From Burkholderia sp. Bp8963 (GTDB taxonomy: Bacteria; Pseudomonadota; Gammaproteobacteria; Burkholderiales; Burkholderiaceae), in NCBI RefSeq assembly GCF_003854275.1, contig NZ_QTQP01000020.1, positions 1-64,000 of the forward strand: a stretch of DNA of 64,000 nucleotides, read 5' to 3'. The translations under genes were made by a program, and so were the position numbers. The notes beneath the pieces were generated by a model. That model was given only the letters and a program-made list of their open reading frames with translations. It searched no databases and was not told the DNA's origin. Below, piece after piece: positions 12,881-21,992 of the stretch (position 1 is the stretch's first letter; each line of letters starts with the position of its first letter).

Positions 12881-13147
12881 ATGCAAACGGTTCTGATCGC
12901 GTTGCTGCGTTTCTACAAGGTTGCCGTGAGTCCGCTGCTCGGCAACCGTTGCCGTTTTTATCCTTCCTGTTCGGATTACGCGCGCGAAGCAATCCAGTAT
13001 CATGGCGCCGCGCGCGGCGCGTATCTCGCCGTCAGGCGCGTGTGCCGATGTCACCCGTTTTCCGCGGGCGGCATCGACCTCGTTCCGCCGCCCACCTCCG
13101 ACACACGCGCTCGCGGCCAGGCCGAAGCGCGGTCCCATCGACTCTGA
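12881..13147 (+). CDS. yidD: Membrane protein insertion efficiency factor YidD
   Basis: This 88-residue protein has an N-terminal amphipathic/hydrophobic helix ([16 protein letters not shown]). It also has the family motif with conserved cysteines [11 protein letters not shown] and the CRCHPF(S)GG segment. It acts at the inner membrane, assisting YidC. The ATG at 12881 fits the family start. It lies between rnpA and yidC in the standard order, ending 8 nt before yidC. Confidence 0.95.
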   Translation: MQTVLIALLRFYKVAVSPLLGNRCRFYPSCSDYAREAIQYHGAARGAYLAVRRVCRCHPFSAGGIDLVPPPTSDTRARGQAEARSHRL

Positions 13148-13155
13148 GACAACGC

Positions 13156-14832
13156 ATGGATATCAAACGCACCGTCCTATGGGTGATCTTCTTCATGTCA
13201 GCTGTCATGCTCTATGACAACTGGCAGCGGTCCCATGGACGCCCGTCGATGTTCTTCCCGAACACCACGCAGTCGGCACCCGCCGCCGCGGGCGGCGCAT
13301 CCGGCACCGGCGCGACCGGCACCGGTACGACGACGGCCGGCGGCGTGCCCGCTGCTGCCGCAGACGGCACCGCACCCGCGACGACGGCACCGGCCGCACA
13401 GGCGCAGCTCGTGAAGTTCTCGACCGATGTGTACGACGGCGAGATCGACACGCGCGGCGGCACGCTCGCGAAGCTCGTGCTGAAGAAGCAGGGCGACGGC
13501 AAGCAGCCGGACCTGTACATCACGCTGTTCGACCACACGGCCGGCCACACGTATCTCGCGCGCACGGGCCTGCTCGGCGGCGACTTCCCGAACCACAACG
13601 ACGTCTACACGCAGCTCAACGCGGGCTCGACGTCGCTGGCGGGCGACCAGAACGCGCTGAAGCTGTCGTTCGAATCGCCGGTGAAGGGTGGCGTGAAGGT
13701 CGTGAAGACGTATACGTTCACGCGCGGCAGCTACGTGATCGGCGTCGATACGAAGATCGACAACGTCGGCACCGCGCCGGTGTCGCCGACGGTCTACATG
13801 GAACTCGTGCGTGACAACACGGCGGTCGAGACGCCGATGTTCTCGCATACGTTCCTCGGGCCCGCGGTCTACACGGATGCGAAGCACTTCCAGAAGATCA
13901 ACTTCACCGACCTCGACAAGAACAAGGCCGACTACGTGAACTCCGCCGACAACGGCTGGGTTGCGATGGTCCAGCACTACTTCGCGTCGGCGTGGATTCC
14001 GAAGCAGGGCGTGAAGCGTGACATCTACGCAGAGAAGTTCGATCCGACGCTGTACCGCGTCGGCGTGAAGCAGCCGGTCGGCGCAATCGCGCCGGGCCAG
14101 TCGGCCGACGTGTCGGCGCGCCTGTTCGCCGGTCCGGAAGAAGAGCGCATGCTGGAAGGCATCGCGCCGGGCCTCGAGCTCGTGAAGGACTACGGCTGGG
14201 TGACAATCATCGCGAAGCCGCTGTTCTGGCTGCTCGAGAAGATCCACGGCTTCGTCGGCAACTGGGGCTGGGCGATCGTGCTGCTGACGCTGCTGATCAA
14301 GGCGGTGTTCTTCCCGCTGTCGGCCGCGAGCTACAAGTCGATGGCGCGCATGAAGGAAATCACGCCGCGCATGCAGGCGCTGCGCGAACGCTTCAAGAGC
14401 GATCCGCAGAAGATGAACGCGGCGCTGATGGAGCTGTACAAGACGGAGAAGGTCAATCCGTTCGGCGGCTGCCTGCCGGTCGTGATCCAGATCCCGGTGT
14501 TCATCTCGCTGTACTGGGTGCTGCTCGCGTCGGTCGAAATGCGCGGTGCGCCGTGGATGCTGTGGATTACCGACCTGTCGCAGCGCGATCCGTTCTTCAT
14601 CCTGCCGGTGCTGATGGCCGTGTCGATGTACGTGCAGACGAGTCTGAACCCGACGCCGCCGGACCCCGTCCAGGCGAAGATGATGAAGTTCATGCCGATC
14701 GCGTTCTCGGTGATGTTCTTCTTCTTCCCGGCGGGCCTCGTGCTGTACTACGTCGTGAACAACGTGCTGTCGATCGCACAACAGTACTACATCACGCGCA
14801 AGCTCGGCGGGGTCAAGAAGAAACCCGCCTGA
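13156..14832 (+). CDS. yidC: Membrane protein insertase YidC
   Basis: This 558-residue insertase integrates inner-membrane proteins alone or with SecYEG. An N-terminal TM ([14 protein letters not shown]) anchors a Pro/Ala/Thr-rich linker (about residues 36-80) and the large periplasmic beta domain (about 85-340). The conserved five-TM core from about 355 onward follows, including [21 protein letters not shown]. The C-terminus is basic ([11 protein letters not shown]), as needed for ribosome contact. The chosen ATG (MDIKRTVLW) is the family start; the open frame extends 69 codons upstream through yidD. Confidence 0.97.
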   Translation: MDIKRTVLWVIFFMSAVMLYDNWQRSHGRPSMFFPNTTQSAPAAAGGASGTGATGTGTTTAGGVPAAAADGTAPATTAPAAQAQLVKFSTDVYDGEIDTRGGTLAKLVLKKQGDGKQPDLYITLFDHTAGHTYLARTGLLGGDFPNHNDVYTQLNAGSTSLAGDQNALKLSFESPVKGGVKVVKTYTFTRGSYVIGVDTKIDNVGTAPVSPTVYMELVRDNTAVETPMFSHTFLGPAVYTDAKHFQKINFTDLDKNKADYVNSADNGWVAMVQHYFASAWIPKQGVKRDIYAEKFDPTLYRVGVKQPVGAIAPGQSADVSARLFAGPEEERMLEGIAPGLELVKDYGWVTIIAKPLFWLLEKIHGFVGNWGWAIVLLTLLIKAVFFPLSAASYKSMARMKEITPRMQALRERFKSDPQKMNAALMELYKTEKVNPFGGCLPVVIQIPVFISLYWVLLASVEMRGAPWMLWITDLSQRDPFFILPVLMAVSMYVQTSLNPTPPDPVQAKMMKFMPIAFSVMFFFFPAGLVLYYVVNNVLSIAQQYYITRKLGGVKKKPA

Positions 14833-14889
14833 CGCTTGGCCGGTGCCGGGGCGGACGTTCTCCGCCCGCCCGCGCCGGTCGCGATGGTG

Positions 14890-14928
14890 AAAAAAAGCCG
14901 CATGGCCTTCGGGCTCTGCGGCTTTTTC
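14890..14928 (+). terminator. Terminator of the rpmH-yidC operon
   Basis: The stem AAAAAGCCGCA / TGCGGCTTTTT has an inner GGCC/GGCT extension and a TTCG tetraloop, and ends in TTTTTC. The flanking A-run would let it work on the opposite strand too. Confidence 0.85.
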
Positions 14929-15003
14929 ATTGGTGCGGCGGGTTGGCTACATGCAGATTAGCCGCGTGCGGATTGGCGGATCGTGGCGCCGCCTATGCGA
15001 TGC

Positions 15004-15426
15004 TCAGTGCTTCGACGAATCGCCGTAGAACTGCTCGATCAGTTCCTGCACCAGGTAGCGGTGATGCGGCGACAGCGCCTCGATCTTCGACGCGAGCTCG
15101 ATCGTCTCGGGCGTCGGCGGATAGCGCTCGTCGCGCGGCAGCGGTTGCGGCGTCGAACGCGCCGAGGCATTCGGCGGCGGGCCGTAGTGCAGCCAGTGGA
15201 GATCGACGCGAAGCCAGTCCGCGAGCGTGCGCAGCTTGTCCGGCGTCGGGATCGTGCGTCCCGTCAGCCACTTGTGCGCGGTTTGCGGCGACACTGGCTG
15301 CTCGCCGTGATGGCGGAGATTGAAATGCAACGCCAGCTCCGTCGCGCCCGTGATTTTCTCAGGGCTGCGCAACAAGGCGAATTTCAGACGTTCGGTGAAC
15401 GCCGCTTTTTCTTCGGGTGTCGGCAT
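15004..15426 (-). CDS. Small HTH (XRE/phage-repressor-like) transcriptional regulator
   Basis: This 140-residue protein carries a helix-turn-helix at about residues 20-60, in which ALHFNLRH…VSPQTAHKWLTGR resembles Cro/C1-type readers. A linker (LRTLADWLRVDLHWLHYG) and a C-terminal helical segment follow. The ATG at 15426 gives the compact form; the frame remains open 33 codons upstream without support. It is divergent from mnmE and lies between conserved core genes. CGGGATAAA occurs at 15471-15479 and again at 15624-15632 in its upstream region and may be its operator (inference). Its target genes are unknown. Confidence 0.75.
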   Translation of the reverse strand: MPTPEEKAAFTERLKFALLRSPEKITGATELALHFNLRHHGEQPVSPQTAHKWLTGRTIPTPDKLRTLADWLRVDLHWLHYGPPPNASARSTPQPLPRDERYPPTPETIELASKIEALSPHHRYLVQELIEQFYGDSSKH

Positions 15427-15758
15427 GGGGGAGATTGTGCAGTTCAGCCGACGCATGTCAGACAACCAATCGGGATAAACGTATCTCAATTGGATTCGTC
15501 CGAGGATAATCCATGGATTTGTCACGAATCGATGGGACTGTGCATCGGTCGGGCCGGGAGGGCGTACATGTACGAAGCCGCCCCAGCGCGCCCCGATCGA
15601 TATAGGATTTATCTTATCGTACCCGGGATAAATTCGGCCATGTCCGAATCCCGCGCGGCGCGCGGTGACGGGCGCGCGGTCACGCTACAATGCCGGCGTC
15701 CCGATGCCTGCGCGGTTGCGCGGGTGTGCCGAATGACTGTCTGATTCTTCCGATTGCC
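15427..15758. other. 332-bp divergent intergenic region (HTH regulator / mnmE)
   Basis: It holds two copies of CGGGATAAA (15471-15479 and 15624-15632). The second lies in a TTTATC…GATAAA imperfect dyad (15609-15632). These are candidate operators for the adjacent HTH protein. No gene is seen. Confidence 0.45.
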
Positions 15759-17153
15759 ATGCTTGCTACCGATTCCGATCCGATCGTCGCCATTGCCACC
15801 GCTGCCGGCCGGGGCGGGATCGGCGTCGTCCGCGTGTCGTTCGGGCGGGGCGGCGAGGCGGCGGCGCTGCCGCTGATCGAAGCGTTGTGCGGGCAGCGGC
15901 TTGCGCCGCGGCATGCGAGCTACGTGCCGTTCGTCGACGAACATGGCGCGCCGCTCGATCGCGGCATCGCGCTGTATTTTCCGGCGCCGCATTCGTATAC
16001 GGGCGAGCATGTGCTCGAACTGCAGGGCCACGGCGGGCCGATCGTGATGCAGCTGCTGCTGCAGCGCTGCCTCGATGCGGGGCGCGGCTTCGGGCTGCGG
16101 CTCGCGGAGCCCGGCGAATTCACGCGGCGCGCGTTCCTGAACGACAAGCTCGATCTCGCGCAGGCCGAGGCGGTTGCCGACCTGATCGAGGCGAGCACCG
16201 AGGCGGCCGCACGCTCGGCCGGGCGCTCGCTCGACGGCGCGTTCTCGCGGCAGATCCACACGCTCGTCGACGACGTGATCACGCTGCGGATGCTGGTCGA
16301 GGCGACGCTCGACTTCCCGGAAGAGGAAATCGATTTTCTCGAGGCGGCGGATGCGCGCGGCAAGCTCGCGCGGATTCGCGAGCAGCTCGCGCACGTGCTC
16401 GGTGATGCGCGGCAGGGTGCGTTGCTGCGCGAAGGGCTGTCGGTGGTGCTCGCGGGGCAGCCGAACGTCGGCAAGTCGTCGCTGCTGAACGCGCTGGCGG
16501 GTGCCGAGCTCGCGATCGTCACGCCGATTGCCGGCACGACGCGCGACAAGGTCGCGCAGACGATCCAGGTCGAAGGGATTCCGCTGCACATCATCGATAC
16601 CGCGGGCTTGCGCGAGACCGAGGACGAGGTCGAGCGGATCGGCATTGCGCGTACGTGGAGCGAGATCGAGCGCGCGGATGTCGTGCTGCATCTGCTCGAT
16701 TCGCGCAGCGGGATGACGGCCGACGACGAAGCGATCGCCGGGCGTTTCCCGGCGGATGTGCCGGTCGTGCGCGTGCTGAACAAGACGGACCTGACGGGCG
16801 TGCCGGCGACGGTCGAGCATCCGGCGGCGGAGGGCGATCTCACCGAAGTGCATCTGTCGGCGAAGCGCGGGGACGGGATCGATCTGCTGCGCGCGGAGTT
16901 GCTGCGGATCGCCGGGTGGCAGGCCGGTGCGGAAGGCGTGTATCTGGCCCGCGAGCGGCACCTGATCGCATTGCGTGCGGCGCAGGAGCATCTCGCGCAG
17001 GCGGCCGATCACGCGGAACAGCGCGCGCAGTCGCTCGATCTGTTCGCGGAAGAACTGCGGCTTGCGCAGGATCAGCTCAATTCGATTACCGGGGAGTTCA
17101 CTTCGGATGATCTGCTGGGGGTGATTTTCAGCAGGTTTTGCATCGGGAAGTGA
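15759..17153 (+). CDS. mnmE: tRNA uridine-5-carboxymethylaminomethyl modification GTPase MnmE
   Basis: This 464-residue protein works with MnmG to modify U34 of certain tRNAs. The N-terminal tetrahydrofolate-binding domain starts with [25 protein letters not shown]. The central G domain has [12 protein letters not shown] (G1), GTTRD (G2/G3 region), DTAG and NKTD (G4). The C-terminal end FCIGK carries the essential cysteine. It is preceded by CCGATTGCC rather than a strong ribosome-binding site. In related genomes the yidC-mnmE adjacency is conserved, so the HTH gene in between is extra. Confidence 0.97.
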   Translation: MLATDSDPIVAIATAAGRGGIGVVRVSFGRGGEAAALPLIEALCGQRLAPRHASYVPFVDEHGAPLDRGIALYFPAPHSYTGEHVLELQGHGGPIVMQLLLQRCLDAGRGFGLRLAEPGEFTRRAFLNDKLDLAQAEAVADLIEASTEAAARSAGRSLDGAFSRQIHTLVDDVITLRMLVEATLDFPEEEIDFLEAADARGKLARIREQLAHVLGDARQGALLREGLSVVLAGQPNVGKSSLLNALAGAELAIVTPIAGTTRDKVAQTIQVEGIPLHIIDTAGLRETEDEVERIGIARTWSEIERADVVLHLLDSRSGMTADDEAIAGRFPADVPVVRVLNKTDLTGVPATVEHPAAEGDLTEVHLSAKRGDGIDLLRAELLRIAGWQAGAEGVYLARERHLIALRAAQEHLAQAADHAEQRAQSLDLFAEELRLAQDQLNSITGEFTSDDLLGVIFSRFCIGK

Positions 17154-17194
17154 GCGGCCGGCCGGCGCTGCCGAGTTTGCACGCGCTGCGCTGA

Positions 17195-17463
17195 GTGTCT
17201 GCGACAGCCATGGAGGTTCAGCACTTCGTGCTGTATGACTTCCGTCGCACTGCCATCACGCACGTGCACGAGATGGGACAGCCATCGTATGCCATCGAGA
17301 AGGCGCTGGCACACACGTTCCCGGCAAGAAGGGCGGATACAACCGTGCGGAGTACGCTGGGCAACGCCGCAAGCTGCTGGCGCTGTGGGCTGAGTTCGTG
17401 GACGCTCAGGTTGATGAGGGCCGTAAGGTCGTGATCGGGAGGTTTGGCGCGGTGGCGGGCTGA
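17195..17463 (+). pseudogene. Decayed tyrosine recombinase (phage integrase) C-terminus
   Basis: One frame reads LYDFRRTAITHVHEMGQPSYAIEK, which matches the catalytic-domain segment around the second catalytic Arg of tyrosine recombinases (family form HDLRRT…A.LG…VIEKLLNH). At about 17315-17325 the frame shifts. The other frame continues GGYNRAEYAGQRRKLLALWAEF to a stop at 17461-17463, matching the family's C-terminal YNR…Y…R…ALELWA end. The N-terminal two thirds is absent. It is a remnant of an integrated element next to mnmE and the dinD-like gene. Confidence 0.75.
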
Positions 17464-17470
17464 AGCAACC

Positions 17471-17486
17471 CTGTACAAAAAAACAG
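17471..17486 (+). promoter_or_regulatory. LexA (SOS) box upstream of the dinD-like gene
   Basis: CTGTACAAAAAAACAG fits the CTGT-N8-ACAG consensus of beta/gamma-proteobacterial LexA boxes exactly. It sits 71 bp before the GTG start at 17558, where it could block a promoter using TACAAT at 17497-17502. Confidence 0.75.
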
Positions 17487-17557
17487 CGTCCAATCCTACA
17501 ATATCTCCCATCGGCTGCCAATTCCCCGGTAGTGGCTCGCTTACGAGGGAGGCATAG

Positions 17558-18430
17558 GTGCAAAACAGCAAGCCGATTGAAGCGCTTCACCATCGGACTT
17601 TCGAGAGCATCAAGCAACTCGACGACAACTCCGAATTCTGGTTTGCGCGAGACCTCGCGCCACTGCTCGACTACCCGCAATGGCGCAACTTCCTGCCGGT
17701 GCTGGATAAAGCACGGGAGGCCTGCCGCCAAAGTGGGCTGCAGGTGGAAGACCATTTTGCGGACGTGCGCAAAATGGTCGGGATTGGTTCCGGCGCGCAA
17801 CGCTCGATCGATGACGTGCGCCTGTCCCGCTACGCCTGCTATCTGGTCGTGCAGAACGGCGATCCCTCGAAACCCGTGATCGCCAACGGGCAAACTTACT
17901 TCGCGATGCAAACGCGCCGGCAGGAGCTGGCTGACGATGCCCAGTTTGCTCAACTCAACGAGGACGGAAAGCGCCTGGCGATCCGCAACGAGCTCATCAC
18001 CCACAACAAGCATCTGGCAGCAGCTGCACAACAGGCCGGGCAATACGTGATCCCGGCCGAGCTGCGCAAAGTGTTCGATTTTCCGCACAGCGGCGTAGAC
18101 GCATCGGGCCGGTTCGAATTGCGTGACGAACATCTCACGCTGCTGCGGGCGGCCGTCTGGTGGACGGTCGATGCCAACAGCATCGACGACGTGCTGGGGG
18201 AGGACGACTTGTGGCCGATGCCCATGATCGACGGCAAGCGCCCGTACGGGAACAGCAGTTACTTTCAGCTCGACATGGCCGACTTGCTAGGCGAACCGTA
18301 TCGTCACGATCTGCGCGGCCATGCGGTCGATGATCCGGCAAAGGACGCACGCCTCGAGCATCTTCACCAGGAAACCCTCGCGGCGTTGCAGGTGTTTCTC
18401 GCTCATGCGGAGCCGGCCCACGCGCTTTGA
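17558..18430 (+). CDS. DinD-like (DNA-damage-inducible) N-terminus fused to a second small domain
   Basis: This is a 290-residue product starting at GTG with a GAGGGAGG ribosome-binding site. Residues about 10-160 follow DinD: FWFARDLAPLLDYPQWRNF, DHFADVRKMV, LSRYACYLVVQNGDPSKP and TYFAMQTRRQEL. The usual DinD C-terminal half is absent. From about residue 162 the sequence switches to FELRDEHLTLLRAAVWW…GKRPYGNSSYFQLDMADLLG…LHQETLAALQVFLAH. This resembles, from memory, small stand-alone proteins of unknown function with the EHLxLLRAA and KRPYGNS motifs. DinD is SOS-induced and has been reported to inhibit RecA filament activity. The LexA box upstream supports SOS control here. The fusion is in frame; whether it works as DinD is unknown. 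Confidence 0.75.
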   Translation: MQNSKPIEALHHRTFESIKQLDDNSEFWFARDLAPLLDYPQWRNFLPVLDKAREACRQSGLQVEDHFADVRKMVGIGSGAQRSIDDVRLSRYACYLVVQNGDPSKPVIANGQTYFAMQTRRQELADDAQFAQLNEDGKRLAIRNELITHNKHLAAAAQQAGQYVIPAELRKVFDFPHSGVDASGRFELRDEHLTLLRAAVWWTVDANSIDDVLGEDDLWPMPMIDGKRPYGNSSYFQLDMADLLGEPYRHDLRGHAVDDPAKDARLEHLHQETLAALQVFLAHAEPAHAL

Positions 18431-18659
18431 ACGATGACTCTGGTGTGTGACGCATGAAGCGGAGGGCGTAACGGGCAGCACGAATGTGCTGCATCGTTGC
18501 ATGCGCGCGATGCTCGTTGCAAAAAAAAACGGGCGTCGCGGCGGCGAGTCAGTGAACGGTGTCGACGGCGATGCATTGCCGATATCACGCTATCCTGACC
18601 ATCGCCTGCCCGCACCGGCACGTCAGCAACCCCGCCGGAACGTGCAACGTCAGCTACCG

Positions 18660-18782
18660 TCAATCCCAATCGCGATGATGATGGTGATGGTAATACCCGT
18701 CACCATAGTAACCGTCATAAGGCGCAACGATACAGCCGCTCAGCAACGCGGCGACGCCGACAATCAACAACAGGGTTTTCAT
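18660..18782 (-). CDS. Small His-rich lipoprotein (40 aa)
   Basis: The minus-strand ATG at 18782 opens a 40-codon frame. It has a hydrophobic signal (MKTLLLIVGVAALLSGC) with a lipobox LLSGC (Cys17), then a short Tyr/Gly segment and a tail with five consecutive histidines followed by RDWD. The mature peptide would be only 24 residues, lipid-anchored. An AGGTGAG sequence precedes the start. The composition resembles other small His-rich exported Burkholderia proteins. A metal-binding role is inference. Confidence 0.65.
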   Translation of the reverse strand: MKTLLLIVGVAALLSGCIVAPYDGYYGDGYYHHHHHRDWD

Positions 18783-18918
18783 GGCGCTCACCTGCTCAGG
18801 TTCAAGATGCGCCCAGCATATCGAGCGCCCCTGGCGGCGGCTGTAAGGAATCGTTTCTCAACCGTGCATTGCGTAACGGCGGATTATTCCAGTAAGCAAA
18901 TTCGATCGAACGCGCGTA

Positions 18919-20274
18919 TCAAACCGTCACTATGCGGTTGCGACCCGCATCTTTCGCGCGATACAGCGCGGCGTCGGCCGCTTCGATCAGGGCGTCCGGC
19001 ATCGACAGTTCGTCGGGCGACGCTGTCGCGCAGCCGACGCTGACGGACACGCGCCCGGACGGCGCATGCGTCGGCAGGTTGAGCCGCAGCACCGCCTCGC
19101 GCGCTTCTTCCGCGACGAGCCGCGCACCGCGTGCGCCCGTGTTCGGCAGCACGATCGCAAACTCCTCGCCGCCGTAACGCGCGACGAGATCCGCGGGCCG
19201 GCGCACGACGCCCTTCAGCGCGTTCGCGACCGCGATCAGGCACGCATCGCCCTTCACATGGCCGAATGCGTCGTTGTACGCCTTGAAGTGATCGACGTCG
19301 ACCATCAGCAGCGACAGCGGCTCGCCTTGCCGCCGCGCCTGCAGGAACAGCAGGTGGAAGTGATCGTTGAAGTGGCTGCGGTTGTAGACGCCCGTCAGGC
19401 CGTCGCGGGCGGATGAGCGGATCAGCGTTGCGTGCGCTTCGAAGAGGCGCTGATAGAGCATCGTCACTTCCCACGCGAGCACGCAGACGAGCACGCCGGG
19501 CGTGAACATGCTGAACACGCGCGCGAGATACCAGCCGAGCGTGAAGCGGTCCGTGCTCAGCAGGTTCAGCGTGGTGTCGGTGAGGCATGCGAGCACGGCG
19601 ATTGCGAGCCACAGGTCGAGCGTCGTACGCAGCCGGCCTGTGAACAGCACGGCGGCGAGCGCGATCACGTTGAGCGCCCAGACGACGAGCGCGATCTGAT
19701 TGACGGGGATCATGGCCGCCGCGCCCGGCGGACTGAACGCGGGCGGCAGCTGCACGTTCAGCGCGAGCATGCACAGCAGCGCGGCGGCGGCTGCGGGGCC
19801 GCCGACGAACGCGATCGTCCACCAGTGCGTGCGGTGCGCGCTGATCGGCGAGCGGACCATCCGCTTGCGCGCGAACAGCGCGAGCATCACGAAACACGGA
19901 AAACCGCCATGCCAGAAGATCCACATCCATGCGGCACTCTGCGGCAGCGCGCCGAACAGGCCATGCGGTGCGAAGACGCCGGGAAACGTCAGCAGCTGCA
20001 ACGCGACGGCGAGCGCGGTGAAGGCATAGGCGCCGCCGAGCGCACCGAGCACCGGCTGGCGCGTGATGGTGAATTGCGCGCCGAGGAAGAACGCCGCGAT
20101 GCTGGCGGTGGTAAATACGGTCAGCGCACACATCGGCAGGAACGGTTCGACCGTCGGCAGTGCGACATTCGCACGCGGCGCGGCGATGCCGAGCGCAAGC
20201 AGGATCACGAGCGCCGACAGCGCGCCGAACCAGAGCTGCCGGCGTGTGGTGTGCTGGATCAGGATGCCTTCCAT
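18919..20274 (-). CDS. Membrane diguanylate cyclase (MASE-type sensor + GGDEF)
   Basis: This 451-residue protein has an N-terminal array of about seven or eight hydrophobic segments (residues about 15-265) of the MASE4 kind. A GGDEF domain spans about 285-450: [22 protein letters not shown], the active-site loop RYGGEEF, and the closing [15 protein letters not shown]. The I-site Arg-x-x-Asp (RPAD) lies five residues before GGEEF and is intact, so product feedback inhibition by c-di-GMP is expected. It makes c-di-GMP from two GTP at the inner membrane. The gene stands alone. The signal sensed is unknown. Confidence 0.9.
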   Translation of the reverse strand: MEGILIQHTTRRQLWFGALSALVILLALGIAAPRANVALPTVEPFLPMCALTVFTTASIAAFFLGAQFTITRQPVLGALGGAYAFTALAVALQLLTFPGVFAPHGLFGALPQSAAWMWIFWHGGFPCFVMLALFARKRMVRSPISAHRTHWWTIAFVGGPAAAAALLCMLALNVQLPPAFSPPGAAAMIPVNQIALVVWALNVIALAAVLFTGRLRTTLDLWLAIAVLACLTDTTLNLLSTDRFTLGWYLARVFSMFTPGVLVCVLAWEVTMLYQRLFEAHATLIRSSARDGLTGVYNRSHFNDHFHLLFLQARRQGEPLSLLMVDVDHFKAYNDAFGHVKGDACLIAVANALKGVVRRPADLVARYGGEEFAIVLPNTGARGARLVAEEAREAVLRLNLPTHAPSGRVSVSVGCATASPDELSMPDALIEAADAALYRAKDAGRNRIVTV

Positions 20275-20384
20275 GAGGTCTCCGAGGCACGCATTCGCAA
20301 GCGCCCGGCCGAGACGCCGGGCGATGTGTATCCCGGTCGCGCGCGACCGGTGCGGCCCGATCCTATCGCGTTATGGGTGCGCGC

Positions 20385-20645
20385 TCAAATGCCGAGCCCC
20401 GGGCCGTAGTTGCCGGCGACCCAGCGCGTGACCGCGTCGATGTCCGCGTAGTCCTGTTCGGGCAGCCCGTCCAGCATCGTCAGCACTTCGTTGCTTGCGC
20501 CCGCATCGCGCGCGGCGTCGACGATCGTATCCTTGTTCGCGGGATAGCGGACGGCCGCGAGCACGTCGGCGATCTGCAGATCGATCGTTTCGTGCGGGAT
20601 ATCCGGCTTCCGGGAGGATGAGGTGTTGTTCACGTCGGCGTCCAT
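20385..20645 (-). CDS. DUF2795 domain protein
   Basis: This 86-residue soluble protein has the DUF2795 core VLAAVRYPANKDTIVDAARDAGASNEVLTMLDGLPEQDY at about residues 28-66. The fold is helical and the function is unknown. It lies 3 nt downstream of a small membrane-protein gene on the same strand, so the two form a probable two-gene unit. Confidence 0.85.
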   Translation of the reverse strand: MDADVNNTSSSRKPDIPHETIDLQIADVLAAVRYPANKDTIVDAARDAGASNEVLTMLDGLPEQDYADIDAVTRWVAGNYGPGLGI

Positions 20646-20648
20646 CGT

Positions 20649-20819
20649 TCAGTGTCCGCGCCGTACCCGGCGCCACGGATGCTTCCAGTCGATGTGTGGC
20701 GCGTTCTCGTCACGTGGATGCTGACGCCGGTGTTCCTGCCACAGTTCATCGGAAAACAGCACGGCCACGATCACGAGCGGCAGCACCAGAAACACACCGA
20801 GTATTACTTGCTCGATCAC
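20649..20819 (-). CDS. Small single-TM membrane protein (56 aa)
   Basis: A GTG start at 20819 is preceded by a strong AAGGAGG (6 nt spacing). The product begins with a hydrophobic segment (VILGVFLVLPLVIVAVLF, residues 5-22). A polar, His/Arg-rich C-terminal half ends WKHPWRRVRRGH, so the tail is probably cytoplasmic. The stop is 3 nt before the DUF2795 start, implying co-translation. I do not recognise a family. Confidence 0.65.
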   Translation of the reverse strand: MIEQVILGVFLVLPLVIVAVLFSDELWQEHRRQHPRDENAPHIDWKHPWRRVRRGH

Positions 20820-20974
20820 GATTGCCTCCTTGACGGTGGCAGGAACCCTGTTCCCATTCTAGGCTCTCAACCTCACCCACGTTCATTTTCTTGGCGCGCA
20901 GGCGGGGCGCAATCGGGGCGGTTCCCGACAGGGTCGCCCCGCGCCCCGCTGCGCGCGACGCGAAGACCCTTACG

Positions 20975-21517
20975 ATGTCACTACAAAACGATACGAATGC
21001 GCTTGCGCTGAGGCCGCTCGAGCGCCAGGACCTGCGGTTCGTCCACGAACTGAACAACGACGCGATGATCATGCGCTACTGGTTCGAGGAGCCTTACGAA
21101 ACCTTTGCCGAACTGTCGCAACTGTATGACCGTCACGTGCACGACCAGCGCGAGCGCCGCTTCGTCGCGGTCGACCCGCAACGCGAACTCGTCGGGCTCG
21201 TCGAACTGATCGAGCTCGACTACATCCACCGCCGCGGCGAATTCCAGATCATCATCGCGCCGCATTGCCAGGGCCGCGGCTATGCGGGGCAGGCGACGCG
21301 TCGCGCGATCGAATACGCGTTCAAGGTACTGAACCTGCGCAAGCTGTACCTGATCGTGGATACGTCCAATGCGGCAGCGATCCACATTTATGAAAAATGC
21401 GGGTTCCAGCACGAAGCGGAATTGATCGAGGAATTCTTCGGCAACGGTACGTATCACAACGCATACCGGATGTGCCTGTTCCAGCGCGATTATTTCGAGC
21501 GGCAGCGCGCGGACTGA
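20975..21517 (+). CDS. speG: Spermidine N1-acetyltransferase (SpeG-like GNAT)
   Basis: This 180-residue GNAT acetyltransferase has conserved features [19 protein letters not shown] near the N-terminus, [13 protein letters not shown], the acetyl-CoA loop [14 protein letters not shown] at about residues 97-110, and [13 protein letters not shown]. The SpeG signature region with acidic polyamine-contacting residues (EEPY) is present. It acetylates spermidine/spermine to prevent polyamine toxicity. The ATG at 20975 starts the GNAT domain properly. The frame extends 28 codons upstream without homology. A strong terminator follows. Confidence 0.88.
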   Translation: MSLQNDTNALALRPLERQDLRFVHELNNDAMIMRYWFEEPYETFAELSQLYDRHVHDQRERRFVAVDPQRELVGLVELIELDYIHRRGEFQIIIAPHCQGRGYAGQATRRAIEYAFKVLNLRKLYLIVDTSNAAAIHIYEKCGFQHEAELIEEFFGNGTYHNAYRMCLFQRDYFERQRAD

Positions 21518-21570
21518 CGCATTTCGCGCAGCGTATTGGCGGCGGCGGGCGCCCGCCGCGAAATGCGGGT

Positions 21571-21606
21571 AAATGCCAGGTATTCGCGTACCTGGCATTT
21601 TTCTTG
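21571..21606 (+). terminator. Terminator of speG
   Basis: A perfect 12-bp stem AAATGCCAGGTA / TACCTGGCATTT (21571-21600) with a 6-nt loop is followed by TTCTTGTTTT. The A-rich base makes it potentially bidirectional. Confidence 0.85.
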
Positions 21607-21992
21607 TTTTCGCTTAAAAGCGTGACGCATTGCAGTAAAGCCGGTGATGTTTCGGATGACTTTATGTGCGACGCATCAAATTCGTCCGGATATCGAAATG
21701 GATTATCCAAACCGTTCATCCAGCGTCGCGACGATTCGGTGAAAGCCTTGTGGCGCATGGCTTTGCGGCCGCCGTCGCGAGTTCGCGCGTGATGCGTCTG
21801 TTTTTACCATCCATGCGACGGCGCGCCGAAAGGTGCGTCGCGCAGGGTGCGACAATTCGCCGCTATTGCGATCGCACAACAAATGTGCTTGCTATCGCTT
21901 GCCGGTCTCCTAAATTGAAAAATGCGGGTTCACGATCACCTTTAAACGCATAGCTAACCCCAGCCCGGTGCCCGCGAGCACGGAGACAGAAA
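21607..21992. other. Gap before the secreted protein gene
   Basis: No gene is seen. A possible promoter for the next gene is TTGCTA (21889-21894), a 16-bp spacer and TAAATT (21911-21916). The stretch is locally less GC-rich than its surroundings. Confidence 0.35.

Noticed and set aside
18447-19043. 198-codon plus-strand frame
   Set aside because: Antisense to the small lipoprotein and to the end of the diguanylate cyclase; no domain and no start signal.
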